Below are positions 53,371 through 61,700 of a stretch of DNA of 64,000 nucleotides, piece after piece. Within the stretch, counting starts at the first letter, position 1. Each line of letters starts with the position of its first letter. This DNA comes from Siccirubricoccus soli. Lineage in GTDB: Bacteria; Pseudomonadota; Alphaproteobacteria; Acetobacterales; Acetobacteraceae. A model generated the notes under the pieces. It did not search any database and was not told the origin of the DNA. It saw only the letters and a program-made list of their open reading frames with translations. The stretch spans positions 1-64,000 of the forward strand of contig NZ_JAMZIK010000009.1 of NCBI RefSeq assembly GCF_024178315.1, written 5' to 3'. The position numbers were made by a program, and so were the translations under genes.

Positions 53371-54264
53371 TCAGCCGGTAGTGATGTCCCCTCGCCGCAA
53401 TAGCTGGATGATGGCGGAGAAATCCAGCCCGCCCTGCCCCTCGGCGAGAAACCGGGCATAGAGCGACCGCGCCATGGCGCCAAGCGGCGTCGCCGCCCCC
53501 ACGCTCTCCGCCGCCGCCTGGGCGAGGCCCAGATCCTTCTCCATCAGCGCCACGGAGAAGCCTGGGGCGTAGTCCCGGTTGGCCGGGCTGGCGGGGACCG
53601 GCCCCGGCACCGGGCAGTAGCTGGTCAACGCCCAGGACTGGCCGGTGGATTTGCTCACCACGTCGAACAACGCCTGATGGGTCAGGCCGAGCTTCTCCGC
53701 CAGGATCATCGCTTCGGCCGTGACGATCATGTTGGCCGCCAGCATCATGTTGTTGCAGGCCTTCACCGCCTGGCCGGCCCCCGCCCCGCCGCACAGGACG
53801 AGGGTCCGGCCCATGGCGCGGAGGACCGGCTCGGCGCGGGCGAAGACCTCCGGCTCGCCGCCCGCCATGAAGGTGAGCGTGCCGGCCTCCGCCCCCATGG
53901 TGCCGCCGGAAACCGGGGCGTCCAGCATGGCCCGGCCGCATTGCGCCGCCACCTCCCGCGCCGTCGCCACATCGATGGTGGAGCAGTCGATCAGCACCGC
54001 ATCCGCCGGGCTGGCGGCCGCGATGCCGCCGGCGCCCAGCACCGCCTCCCGCACCTGTGGCCCGGCGGGCAGCATGGTGATGACGAATTCCGCCCCGGCC
54101 GCCGCCGCGGCGGCACTGGCAACCGGGGTGCCGCCCGCGGCGGCGAAGCCGGCGAGCGCCTCCGGCACCAGGTCGAAGCCGGTGACGGCGTGGCCGGCCT
54201 TCAGCAGATTCCGCGCCATCGGCGCCCCCATCCTGCCGAGGCCGATGAAGCCGATGCGTGCCAT
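53371..54264 (-). CDS. NAD(P)-dependent beta-hydroxyacid dehydrogenase (HIBADH family)
   Basis: A 297-residue oxidoreductase with G-F-I-G-L-G-R-M-G-A-P-M (5-16), D-A-P-V-S-G-G-T-M-G-A-E-A-G near 115-128, and K-A-C-N-N-M-M near 168 carrying the catalytic Lys. It resembles 3-hydroxyisobutyrate dehydrogenase (MmsB) more closely than the paralogue at 38701 in its C-terminal D-Y-A-P-G-F-S-V-A-L-M-E-K-D-L block, but no valine pathway genes are nearby. It starts 72 bases after the oxyR stop on the same strand. Confidence 0.9.
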   Translation of the reverse strand: MARIGFIGLGRMGAPMARNLLKAGHAVTGFDLVPEALAGFAAAGGTPVASAAAAAAGAEFVITMLPAGPQVREAVLGAGGIAAASPADAVLIDCSTIDVATAREVAAQCGRAMLDAPVSGGTMGAEAGTLTFMAGGEPEVFARAEPVLRAMGRTLVLCGGAGAGQAVKACNNMMLAANMIVTAEAMILAEKLGLTHQALFDVVSKSTGQSWALTSYCPVPGPVPASPANRDYAPGFSVALMEKDLGLAQAAAESVGAATPLGAMARSLYARFLAEGQGGLDFSAIIQLLRRGDITTG

Positions 54265-54335
54265 ATAGCCTGTCCTCCCTCCCGATCCCGGCAGTCTGGC
54301 GGCGCGGCCGGGACTTGGCCAGCACCGCCCGACCC

Positions 54336-55247
54336 TCAGCCCTCGCCGGCCGGCCGCAGCCCGGCCTGGAACAGCACCGCCCGCAGCACCCCGGCCAGGG
54401 CCAGCAGCGCCGGCCGGCGCGGCGTCGCGGCGCGGAAGACCAGGCGCAGCTCCCGCGCCGTCCCCCCGGCCAGCGGCCGCAGCACCAGCCCCTGCTGCCG
54501 CGCCGCCCCTGCCGCCAGGGCCGGCAGCAGGGTGGCGCCGAAGCCGGCGGCGACCAGGTTCATCAGCGTCGCCAGGCTGACCGCCCGGAAGCCCTGCCCG
54601 GTGCCCTGGGCCGCTCCCTGCCGACCGCAGGCGGCGATCGCCTGGTCGCTGAGGCAATGGCCATCCGCCAGCACCAGCAGCTCGGCGCCGAGGGAGGCTT
54701 CCGGCACCGGCCCCTTGCCCACCAGCACATGGCCAGGCGGCAGGGCGGCGAGGAAGGGCTCCATCGCCAGCGGCACCGCCTCCAGCTCCCCCGGCGGCGG
54801 CGCGGTGGCGATCACTGCGGCGTCCACCGCATGGTGGCGCAGCCGGTCCAGCAGCGCCTCGGTCAGATCCTCCCAGGGCTCGAGCGCAAGGCGCGGCAAC
54901 TCCGCCCGGAGCTGCGGCATGAAGGGCGGCAGCAGGAAGGGGGCGAGGGTCGGGATGATGCCGAGGCGCAGCGTCCCGGCCAGCGGGTCCGCCATGGCCT
55001 GGGCGCCGCCGGCCAGGGCATCCGCCGCCGCCACCGCCGCCTCCGCATGCGGCAACAGCGCCCGGCCCGCCGCGGTCAGGGTGACGCTGCGCGCCCCGCG
55101 CTCGAAGAAGGCCACGCCCAGCTCCTCCTCCAGCTTGCGCAGCTGGGCGGAGAGGGTGGGCTGGCTGACATGGCAGGCCTCGGCGGCCCGGCCGAAATGC
55201 CGGTGCTCGGCGACGGCGAGGAGATAGCGGAGATCGCGCAGGTTCAT
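54336..55247 (-). CDS. oxyR: OxyR-type hydrogen peroxide regulator
   Basis: A 303-residue LysR-family regulator. Residues 1-60 form the helix-turn-helix (D-L-R-Y-L-L-A-V-A-E-H-R-H-F-G-R-A-A). The redox pair Cys198 and Cys207 (G-H-C-L-S-D-Q-A-I-A-A-C) matches E. coli Cys199/Cys208 in context and spacing, so disulfide switching is expected. The gene is divergent from a catalase, with a matching operator in the 99-base spacer, which makes the OxyR assignment firm. Confidence 0.94.
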   Translation of the reverse strand: MNLRDLRYLLAVAEHRHFGRAAEACHVSQPTLSAQLRKLEEELGVAFFERGARSVTLTAAGRALLPHAEAAVAAADALAGGAQAMADPLAGTLRLGIIPTLAPFLLPPFMPQLRAELPRLALEPWEDLTEALLDRLRHHAVDAAVIATAPPPGELEAVPLAMEPFLAALPPGHVLVGKGPVPEASLGAELLVLADGHCLSDQAIAACGRQGAAQGTGQGFRAVSLATLMNLVAAGFGATLLPALAAGAARQQGLVLRPLAGGTARELRLVFRAATPRRPALLALAGVLRAVLFQAGLRPAGEG

Positions 55248-55252
55248 GAGGA

Positions 55253-55289
55253 ATAGATAGATCCTATTGGGCCGATCAGAACAAACGAT
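55253..55289. promoter_or_regulatory. OxyR operator between oxyR and catalase
   Basis: The spacer carries ATAG-N7-CTAT (55253-55256 and 55264-55267), then N7, then ATCA (55275-55278), N7 and CGAT (55286-55289). This is the tetrameric OxyR layout of four half-sites at 7-base spacing, with the first two perfect and the last two each one base off. It would control both genes. The positions are read directly; the role follows from the known E. coli consensus. Confidence 0.8.
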
Positions 55290-55346
55290 TTCTCCCTATG
55301 GATCTGCCTCCGTAGCTTTCGCGGGACCAGAGAGAAAGGAGCCGTC

Positions 55347-56807
55347 ATGCCGGACCGCCTGACCACCACCGCCGGCGCGCCGATCGCCGACAACCAGAAC
55401 AGCCTCACCGCCGGCCCGCGCGGCCCGGTGCTGCTGCAGGACTGGCAGCTCCTCGAGAAGCTCGCCCACCAGAACCGGGAGCGCATCCCGGAGCGGGTGG
55501 TGCACGCCAAGGGCTGGGGCGCCTATGGCACGCTGACCATCACCGGCGACATCTCCCGCTACACCCGCGCCAAGGTGCTGCAGCCGGGGACGAAGACGGA
55601 CCTGATCCTGCGCTTCTCCACCGTGGCCGGAGAGCTGGGCGCGGCGGATGCCGAGCGCGACGTGCGCGGCTTCGCCATCAAATTCTACACGCCCGAGGGC
55701 AATTGGGATTTGGTGGGCAACAACACCCCGGTCTTCTTCGTGCGCGACCCGCTGAAATTCCCGGACTTCATCCACACCCAGAAGCGCCACCCGCAGACCC
55801 ATCTGCGCAGCCCGACGGCGATGTGGGATTTCTGGTCGCTCTCGCCGGAATCGCTGCATCAGGTGACGATCCTGATGTCGGATCGCGGCCTGCCGGTCGC
55901 GCCGATGTTCATGAACGGCTATGGCAGCCACACCTACGGGCTGTGGAACGAGGCCGGCGAGCGCTTCTGGGTGAAGTTCCACTTCAAGACCCTGCAGGGC
56001 CACCGCCACCATACCAATGCCGAATCCGTCGGCGTCATCGGCCGGTCCCGCGAGAGCTACCAGGAGGCGCTGTTCGGCAGCATCGCGCGCGGCGACTTCC
56101 CGCGCTGGAAGATGCAAGTGCAGATCATGCCTGAGCTGGAGGCGGAGAAGACGCCCTACAACCCCTTCGATCTAACCAAGGTCTGGCCGCACAAGGACTA
56201 CCCGCCGATCGACATCGGCGTGCTGGAGCTGAACCGGAACCCGGAGAACTACTTCGCGGAGACCGAGCAGCTTGCCTTCAGCCCCTCCAACTTCGTCCCC
56301 GGCATCGGCGCCTCGCCGGACCGGATGCTGCAGGCGCGGATCTTCAGCTATGCGGATGCCCACCGCTACCGCCTCGGCACGCATTACGAGGCGCTGCCGG
56401 TGAACCGCCCGCGCTGCCCGGTGCACCACTACCACAAGGACGGGGCGATGCGGTTCTTCCGCAACGACACCGGCAACCCGGACGCCTATTACGAGCCGAA
56501 CAGCATGGGCGGGCCAGCGCAGGACCCGGGCGTGGCGGAGCCGCCGCTGCGCCTCTCGGGCGATGCGGCGCGCTGGGACCATCGCGAGGGGAACGACGAT
56601 TTCAGCCAGCCGCGGGCGCTGTTCCTGCTGTTCGATGCCGGGCAGCGGCAGAGGCTGTTCAGCAACATCGCGGATGCGATGGGCGGCGTGCCGGACCACA
56701 TCATCGAGCGGCAATGCCGGCTGTTCGACCAGGTGCACCCGGAGTACGGCGCGGGGGTGCGGGCGGCGGTCGCGGCCCGGCAGGCACCCCGGCAGGCGGC
56801 GGAGTAG
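55347..56807 (+). CDS. Monofunctional heme catalase
   Basis: A 486-residue catalase of the small-subunit clade. The distal site is R-V-V-H-A-K-G near 48-54 (the family's usual A-K-G-A-G is A-K-G-W-G here), the F-F-V-R-D-P and N-N-T-P-V-F-F-V block lies near 124-135, and the proximal heme Tyr is in [13 protein letters not shown] near 331-343. It breaks down hydrogen peroxide in the cytoplasm. An AAGGAG site precedes the ATG. Its divergent regulator and OxyR operator show peroxide induction. Confidence 0.96.
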   Translation: MPDRLTTTAGAPIADNQNSLTAGPRGPVLLQDWQLLEKLAHQNRERIPERVVHAKGWGAYGTLTITGDISRYTRAKVLQPGTKTDLILRFSTVAGELGAADAERDVRGFAIKFYTPEGNWDLVGNNTPVFFVRDPLKFPDFIHTQKRHPQTHLRSPTAMWDFWSLSPESLHQVTILMSDRGLPVAPMFMNGYGSHTYGLWNEAGERFWVKFHFKTLQGHRHHTNAESVGVIGRSRESYQEALFGSIARGDFPRWKMQVQIMPELEAEKTPYNPFDLTKVWPHKDYPPIDIGVLELNRNPENYFAETEQLAFSPSNFVPGIGASPDRMLQARIFSYADAHRYRLGTHYEALPVNRPRCPVHHYHKDGAMRFFRNDTGNPDAYYEPNSMGGPAQDPGVAEPPLRLSGDAARWDHREGNDDFSQPRALFLLFDAGQRQRLFSNIADAMGGVPDHIIERQCRLFDQVHPEYGAGVRAAVAARQAPRQAAE

Positions 56808-56824
56808 AAGCCGGGGCCGCCCCC

Positions 56825-56844
56825 ATCGACCGCATGCGGTCGAT
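56825..56844. repeat. Perfect 20-bp palindrome after catalase (dispersed repeat copy 1)
   Basis: ATCGACCGCATGCGGTCGAT is self-complementary over all 20 bases and lies between convergent catalase and PhoD genes. A related copy with similar flanks lies at 61244-61263. Could serve as a bidirectional terminator or as a REP-like element. Confidence 0.7.
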
Positions 56845-56888
56845 CTCCGCCGGAGCCAGGGCCTGGCCCCGGGCCTGCCCTGACGCCG

Positions 56889-58445
56889 CTAGGCGGGAAG
56901 CAATTCGGCGCGGCCGGCTTCCACCACGAAGCGGCCGCGATCCTCGCGTCCAGCGTCGGGCCGCGTCACCGCGGCGACGGCACGGAATACCGTCTCCAAC
57001 CGGTCGGGGCGGGCTTCGTGCAGGCAGTAACCCCGGCGGTTGTTGAAGAAGCGGATGTGCGGATTGCGCGCCAGCGCCGCGGTGGCGCCCGGGGTGGTCT
57101 CCGTGCCGTCGCCGCCGCTGGTGATGGAGGTGGCAACGAACTCCACGGCGCGGGAGGGGCCGCCCTCCGCCACCGGCACCTCGCCCGCCCAGGCATTGTG
57201 GATGTCGCCGGTCAGCACCACCGGCGGGGCCAGGCCCCGCGCCGCCAGCCCCTCCAGCAGGCGCTGACGGGCGGCGGGGGCACCGTCCCATTTGTCCGGG
57301 GCGATGCCGTCATTCGCCAGGCGCCGCGGCATCAGCATCACCTGCTGCGCCAGCACCTGCCAGCGCGCCTCGGAGCGGGCGGCATTCTCCAGCAGCCAGG
57401 CTTCCTGCGCCGCGCCCAGCATCTGCGCGTCCGGCCGCGCCACCTCGGCGCAGGCGGGACCATTCACGTCGCCGCAGGGCTGGTCGTCCCGGTATTGCCG
57501 CGTGTCCAGCACGTGCAGATCGAGCAGCCGACCGTAGCGGAAGCGGCGATGGGCGAGGATGCCGGCGCCGCGCGGCCGCTGGGCCGGGCGCAGCGGCATC
57601 GCCTCCCACCAGGCCTGGAAGGCGGCTTCGCGCAGCGCCAGGAATTCCTCCCGCGGCATCGCCATCGGGTGGCGGGCGCTGCGGCCATCCGCCTCGCTCT
57701 GCTCGCCGGCCCAGTTGTTCTCCACCTCATGGTCGTCGAAGCTCGGGATGCAGGCATGCGCCGCCATCGCCGCCTGCAGATCGGGGTCCGACTGGTATTG
57801 CGCGTAGCGCCGGCGGTAATCGGCGAGGGCGCGGCACTTGCCGCCCGCCGCGCTGCGCACCACGGGACCGAAGCCGCCCGGCTGGCCAGGCTGGCGGCCA
57901 GCATATTCGTAGATGTAGTCGCCATAGTGGAAGACGAAGTCGATCGCCTCCTCCGCCGCCGCGTGCCGCCAGGCGGTGAACCAGCCATGCTCGATGTGCT
58001 GGCAGCCGGCGGTGAGGAAGCGCAGCCGCTCAGGCCGCGACACCGGGTCCGGCGCGGTGCGGGCATGGCCGGTGGGGCTGACCTCGCCGCCCAGGCGGAA
58101 GCGATACCAATAATCCCGGCTTGGCCGCAGCCCGCCGGCCTCGACATGGGCGGAGAAGCCCTCGGCAGCACTCACCACCACTTGGCCGGCGGCGGCGATG
58201 CGGCGGAAGCTGGGATCCTCCGCCACCTCCCAGGTGAGTTCCGGCGTGGCCTCCGGCGCCATGCCGAAGAAGGGCGCGAGGGGCTGGGGCGCCAGGCGGG
58301 TCCAGAGCAGCAGGCTGTCCGGCCAGGGATCACCGCTGGCAACGCCCGTGGCGAAGGGTGTCCCGCCCCCCGTCCAGGCCGCGGATGTCGCCAGTATGAG
58401 CGGCGGCGCGGCCAGCGCGGCGCGCAGCAGGGCACGACGTTGCAT
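56889..58445 (-). CDS. phoD: Alkaline phosphatase D family protein
   Basis: A 518-residue exported metallophosphoesterase. The signal has M-Q-R-R-A-L-L-R-A-A-L-A-A, a Tat-like twin Arg. The PhoD N-domain starts F-A-T-G-V-A-S-G-D-P; the catalytic domain has T-A-G-C-Q near 146, H-Y-G-D-Y-I-Y-E near 174-181, F-D-D-H-E-V-E-N-N near 238-246 and T-G-D-I-H near 413-417, giving the metal ligands. It hydrolyses phosphodiesters such as teichoic-acid or lipid headgroups in the periplasm. The symbol is by family. It converges on the catalase gene. Confidence 0.88.
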   Translation of the reverse strand: MQRRALLRAALAAPPLILATSAAWTGGGTPFATGVASGDPWPDSLLLWTRLAPQPLAPFFGMAPEATPELTWEVAEDPSFRRIAAAGQVVVSAAEGFSAHVEAGGLRPSRDYWYRFRLGGEVSPTGHARTAPDPVSRPERLRFLTAGCQHIEHGWFTAWRHAAAEEAIDFVFHYGDYIYEYAGRQPGQPGGFGPVVRSAAGGKCRALADYRRRYAQYQSDPDLQAAMAAHACIPSFDDHEVENNWAGEQSEADGRSARHPMAMPREEFLALREAAFQAWWEAMPLRPAQRPRGAGILAHRRFRYGRLLDLHVLDTRQYRDDQPCGDVNGPACAEVARPDAQMLGAAQEAWLLENAARSEARWQVLAQQVMLMPRRLANDGIAPDKWDGAPAARQRLLEGLAARGLAPPVVLTGDIHNAWAGEVPVAEGGPSRAVEFVATSITSGGDGTETTPGATAALARNPHIRFFNNRRGYCLHEARPDRLETVFRAVAAVTRPDAGREDRGRFVVEAGRAELLPA

Positions 58446-58535
58446 GGGCGGAGGCTACCGCGCGCCGCCCGATGCCGTCGAGCCAGCGCCTTAGGTGACG
58501 CCCTGGCCGCCGGCGCTCGGTGCGGCAGGGGTGGG

Positions 58536-59009
58536 TCACACCGGCACCTCCCCCGGCGGCTTCAGGGTGGAGAGCACGAAGGAGCTGCGTGTCTCCTTCA
58601 CCCCCGGCATGCGCAGCAGGGCCTTCAGAGCGAACTCGGCATAAGCCTCGAAATCCGCAGCGAGGACATGCAGCAGGTAGTCCATCTCGCCGCTCATCGC
58701 ATAGGCGGCGAGCACTTCCGGGCGTTCCGCCAGGGCCTTGTGGAAGCGGGCCACCACCTCCTCGGCATGGCTCTCCAGCGCCACCATGACAAAGGCCTGC
58801 AAGGGCAGGCCGAGCCGCACCGGGTCCAGCAGCGCGGCATAGCGGGCGATGGCGCCCGCCTCCTCCAGCCGCTTCACCCGGCGCTGGCAGGGGGTGGGGG
58901 ACAGCCCCACCTGCTCGGCCAGCGCCACCACCGGCAGGCGGCCGTCGCGCTGCAGGGCACGCAGGATACGGCGATCGATGGCATCCAGTTCCAGGGTGGA
59001 TTTTGCCAT
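58536..59009 (-). CDS. Lrp/AsnC-family regulator divergent from phhA
   Basis: A 157-residue regulator. The N-terminal winged helix contains D-A-I-D-R-R-I-L-R-A-L-Q-R-D-G-R near 9-24 and L-S-P-T-P-C-Q-R-R-V-K-R-L near 35-47; the C-terminal RAM domain has Y-A-M-S-G-E-M-D-Y-L-L-H near 102-113 for amino acid sensing. It is divergent from the phhA-hppD genes with a 117-base spacer, so it probably controls phenylalanine catabolism in response to an aromatic amino acid. Confidence 0.92.
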   Translation of the reverse strand: MAKSTLELDAIDRRILRALQRDGRLPVVALAEQVGLSPTPCQRRVKRLEEAGAIARYAALLDPVRLGLPLQAFVMVALESHAEEVVARFHKALAERPEVLAAYAMSGEMDYLLHVLAADFEAYAEFALKALLRMPGVKETRSSFVLSTLKPPGEVPV

Positions 59010-59126
59010 GGATTGGCCCTCGGTGAGTGACTTCCGCCCAATCTAGCGGCCATCACGGCCGAATTCGCTGCAATTCGCCAAGACGGATGCGGCATCCTTC
59101 CTGCGTTGGAAAGCGGAGGCCACGCG

Positions 59127-59975
59127 ATGTCCGCCAGCGTCCAGGAATTGCCCGGCTTCCTGCGCGGCAATTACGCCGCCGCCGCGCCGGACGGCACTCT
59201 GCCGGCCGAGAGCCTGCGCTACAGCGCGGCCGACCACGCCACATGGCGCACCCTCTACCAGCACCAGGCGGCGCTGCTGCCCGGCCATGCCGCAAGTTCC
59301 TACCGCACCGCCCTGGCGCGCCTGCCCTTCGCCGATGGCGTGCCGGACCTCGCCGCGACCTCCGCCCTGCTGCGCGCGGCCACCGGCTTCTCCCTGGTGC
59401 CGGTGCCAGGGCTGATCCCGGATGCGCCCTTCTTCGCCCATCTCGCGGCGCGGCGCTTTCCCGTCACCGCCTGGATCCGCCGGCCGGAGGAGCTGGACTA
59501 CATCGTCGAGCCGGACATCTTCCACGATGCCTTCGGCCATGTGCCGCTGCTGACCGAGCCCGATTTCGCCGAGGTGCTGGAGGCCTATGGCCGCCTGGGC
59601 GAGCAGGCCATGCGGCTCGGCGCGCTGAAGCCGCTGGCGCGCTTCTACTGGCACATGATCGAGTTCGGCCTGATCCGCGAGGCTGGCCCAGGGGGCGGCG
59701 CGCTGCGCGCCTATGGTGCCGGCATCCTCTCCTCCTCCGCCGAGACGCGCCACGCGGTGACGGGGACGGCGCCGCGGCGGCTGCGCTTCGACCTCTGGCG
59801 GGTGCTGCGCAGCGACTACTTCATCGACGATCTGCAGCCGACCTACTTCGTCATCGAGAGCTTCGCGGAGCTCTTCGCCGCCATGCGCCGCCTGCCGGCG
59901 CTGCTGGAAGCGGCGCGCGATGCCGCGCCCATCCCGCCCGGCGCCGCCGCCGACGGCGACCATCCCATCCGCTGA
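59127..59975 (+). CDS. phhA: Phenylalanine 4-monooxygenase
   Basis: A 282-residue pterin-dependent hydroxylase that converts phenylalanine to tyrosine. Iron ligands are in I-F-H-D-A-F-G-H-V-P near 138-147 (two His) and Y-W-H-M-I-E-F-G near 180-187 (Glu); P-E-E-L-D-Y-I-V-E-P-D is the family lead-in. The length fits bacterial monomeric forms. The Met at 59127 is preferred; an ATG at 59106 adds seven residues. hppD follows after 11 bases. Confidence 0.93.
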   Translation: MSASVQELPGFLRGNYAAAAPDGTLPAESLRYSAADHATWRTLYQHQAALLPGHAASSYRTALARLPFADGVPDLAATSALLRAATGFSLVPVPGLIPDAPFFAHLAARRFPVTAWIRRPEELDYIVEPDIFHDAFGHVPLLTEPDFAEVLEAYGRLGEQAMRLGALKPLARFYWHMIEFGLIREAGPGGGALRAYGAGILSSSAETRHAVTGTAPRRLRFDLWRVLRSDYFIDDLQPTYFVIESFAELFAAMRRLPALLEAARDAAPIPPGAAADGDHPIR

Positions 59976-59986
59976 GGAGACGCCTG

Positions 59987-61084
59987 ATGGACATCCCTCC
60001 CGACCGCACCGACCTCGCCGGCCGCATCTCCGAGGCCAATCCGATGGGCACGGATGGCTTCGAATTCGTGGAGTTCACCGGCCCGGAGCTGCCGGCGCTG
60101 GAGGCGCTGTTCACCCGGCTGGGCTTCGCCCCGGTGGCGGCGCATCGCAGCAAGCGCGTCACGCTGTGGCGCCAGGGCGATGTGAACTTCATCCTGAACG
60201 CCGAGCCGGACAGCTTCGCCCAGGCCTTCCAGCGGGTGCACGGGCCTTCGGCCTGCGCCATGGCCTTCCGCGTGGCGGATGCCGCCGCGGCCTATAACCG
60301 CGCCATCGCCCTCGGCGCCCGGCCGGTGCAGGGCAAGGTGGGGCCGATGGAGCTGAACATCCCGGCCATCAAGGGCATCGGCGGCTCGCTGCTCTATTTC
60401 GTGGATCGCTACGGCGCACGCGGCAGCATCTACGAGGTGGATTTCCGCTGGCATGGCGGCGCCGAGCCGAAGCCCAAGGGCCAGGGCATCACCGTGATCG
60501 ACCACCTGACGCACAATGTCCATCGCGGCCGCATGGATGTGTGGTGGCAGTTCTACGAGAAGCTCTTCAACTTCCGTGAGATCCGCTACTTCGACATCGA
60601 GGGCAAGCTGACCGGGCTGAAATCCCGCGCGCTGACCAGCCCCTGCGGCCAAATCCGCATCCCGATCAACGAGAGCAGCGACGACAAGAGCCAAATCGAG
60701 GAATATCTGCGCGCCTACAGGGGCGAGGGTATCCAACACATCGCCCTCGGCACCGAGGACATCTTTGCAAGCGTCGAGGGGATGCGGGACGCGGGCATCC
60801 AGTTCATGGACACGCCGGATACCTATTACGAGCTGCTGCCGAAGCGCATGCCCGATCTCAGCGCGGAGGAGATCGCCCGCCTGGCGCGGAACCGCATCCT
60901 CACCGATGGCGCGCCGACGCCGGAGGGCGGGCGGCTGCTGCAGATCTTCACCGGCACGGTGATCGGCCCGATCTTCTTCGAGCTGATCCAGCGCAAGGGC
61001 GACCAGGGCTTCGGCGAGGGCAATTTCCGCGCGCTGTTCGAGAGCATCGAACTGGATCAGATCCGGCGTGGGGTGCTGGCGTAG
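59987..61084 (+). CDS. hppD: 4-hydroxyphenylpyruvate dioxygenase
   Basis: A 365-residue VOC-fold dioxygenase that makes homogentisate. The C-terminal iron site uses His in I-D-H-L-T-H-N-V near 171-178, His in Q-H-I-A-L-G-T near 247-253, and Glu in F-F-E-L-I-Q-R near 326-332. It also has the E-V-D-F and G-F-G-E-G-N-F-R-A-L-F-E-S-I-E end. Tyrosine is linked by a transaminase not seen here. The gene begins 11 bases after phhA, so they form an operon. Confidence 0.95.
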   Translation: MDIPPDRTDLAGRISEANPMGTDGFEFVEFTGPELPALEALFTRLGFAPVAAHRSKRVTLWRQGDVNFILNAEPDSFAQAFQRVHGPSACAMAFRVADAAAAYNRAIALGARPVQGKVGPMELNIPAIKGIGGSLLYFVDRYGARGSIYEVDFRWHGGAEPKPKGQGITVIDHLTHNVHRGRMDVWWQFYEKLFNFREIRYFDIEGKLTGLKSRALTSPCGQIRIPINESSDDKSQIEEYLRAYRGEGIQHIALGTEDIFASVEGMRDAGIQFMDTPDTYYELLPKRMPDLSAEEIARLARNRILTDGAPTPEGGRLLQIFTGTVIGPIFFELIQRKGDQGFGEGNFRALFESIELDQIRRGVLA

Positions 61085-61243
61085 CTCCCAACGAAGTCGC
61101 TTCGCGCCCTCGCGGGGCCCCCGGCGATCGCTTCTTGCCCCGGGCTCCGTACAGCCTTCCGAGGCAAAGCCGCGGAAGGTCACCGGGCGGGCCAGGTTCG
61201 AGAACTCGGACCAGGGGCCGGGTCCTGGGCCCCGGGGGGGGCG

Positions 61244-61263
61244 ATCGAACGAATGCGTTCGAT
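61244..61263. repeat. Imperfect 20-bp palindrome after hppD (dispersed repeat copy 2)
   Basis: ATCGAACGAATGCGTTCGAT is self-complementary except for one base pair near the centre and shares the ATCGA-CG-ATGCG-TCGAT frame and G/C-rich flanks of the copy at 56825. It lies between convergent hppD and fliJ genes. Confidence 0.6.
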
Positions 61264-61307
61264 GGGAGCAGCGCCCCCCCTGCCGGCGCCCGGGGCGGCC
61301 CACCGAC

Positions 61308-61700
61308 CTACCTCCCTCTCGCTCCCGCCTCGTCCAGCAGCGCCTGCGCCTTGCGTGCCGCCCGCTTCGCCGCCGCCTCGGCCCGCGCCTCCCGCAGCTT
61401 CTCCAGCCCGCGTTCGGCGGCCCGCGCCTCGCCCAGCGCCTCGGCCGCCGCGGCGGCCACGCGTTCCGCCACGCCCACGGCCCGCTGCGCCCGCTCCCGC
61501 TCCGCCAGGCCGCGCTGCAGCCAGGTGCCATAATCCGCCGGCAGGCCATGCCCGGCCTGGAGGGTCAGCGCCGCCGCCGCCGCCTCGACCCGCTCCTCGG
61601 CCGCGCCCAGCCGGCCATAGGCCTCGCCCAGCCGGCGCCGTGCCGTCTCGGTTTCCAGCCGGCGCAGCCGGGCCAGGACGGCAAGCGGGTCACGCGGCAT
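61308..61700 (-). CDS. fliJ: FliJ-like flagellar export chaperone
   Basis: A 130-residue highly charged, almost wholly helical protein rich in Ala, Arg and Glu, as expected for the FliJ coiled coil that links the FliI ATPase to FlhA. It shows no unique motif; the assignment rests on composition, length and its place directly after fliI with an 11-base overlap. The Met at 61700 follows the fliI reading in a coupled arrangement. Confidence 0.7.
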   Translation of the reverse strand: MPRDPLAVLARLRRLETETARRRLGEAYGRLGAAEERVEAAAAALTLQAGHGLPADYGTWLQRGLAERERAQRAVGVAERVAAAAAEALGEARAAERGLEKLREARAEAAAKRAARKAQALLDEAGARGR

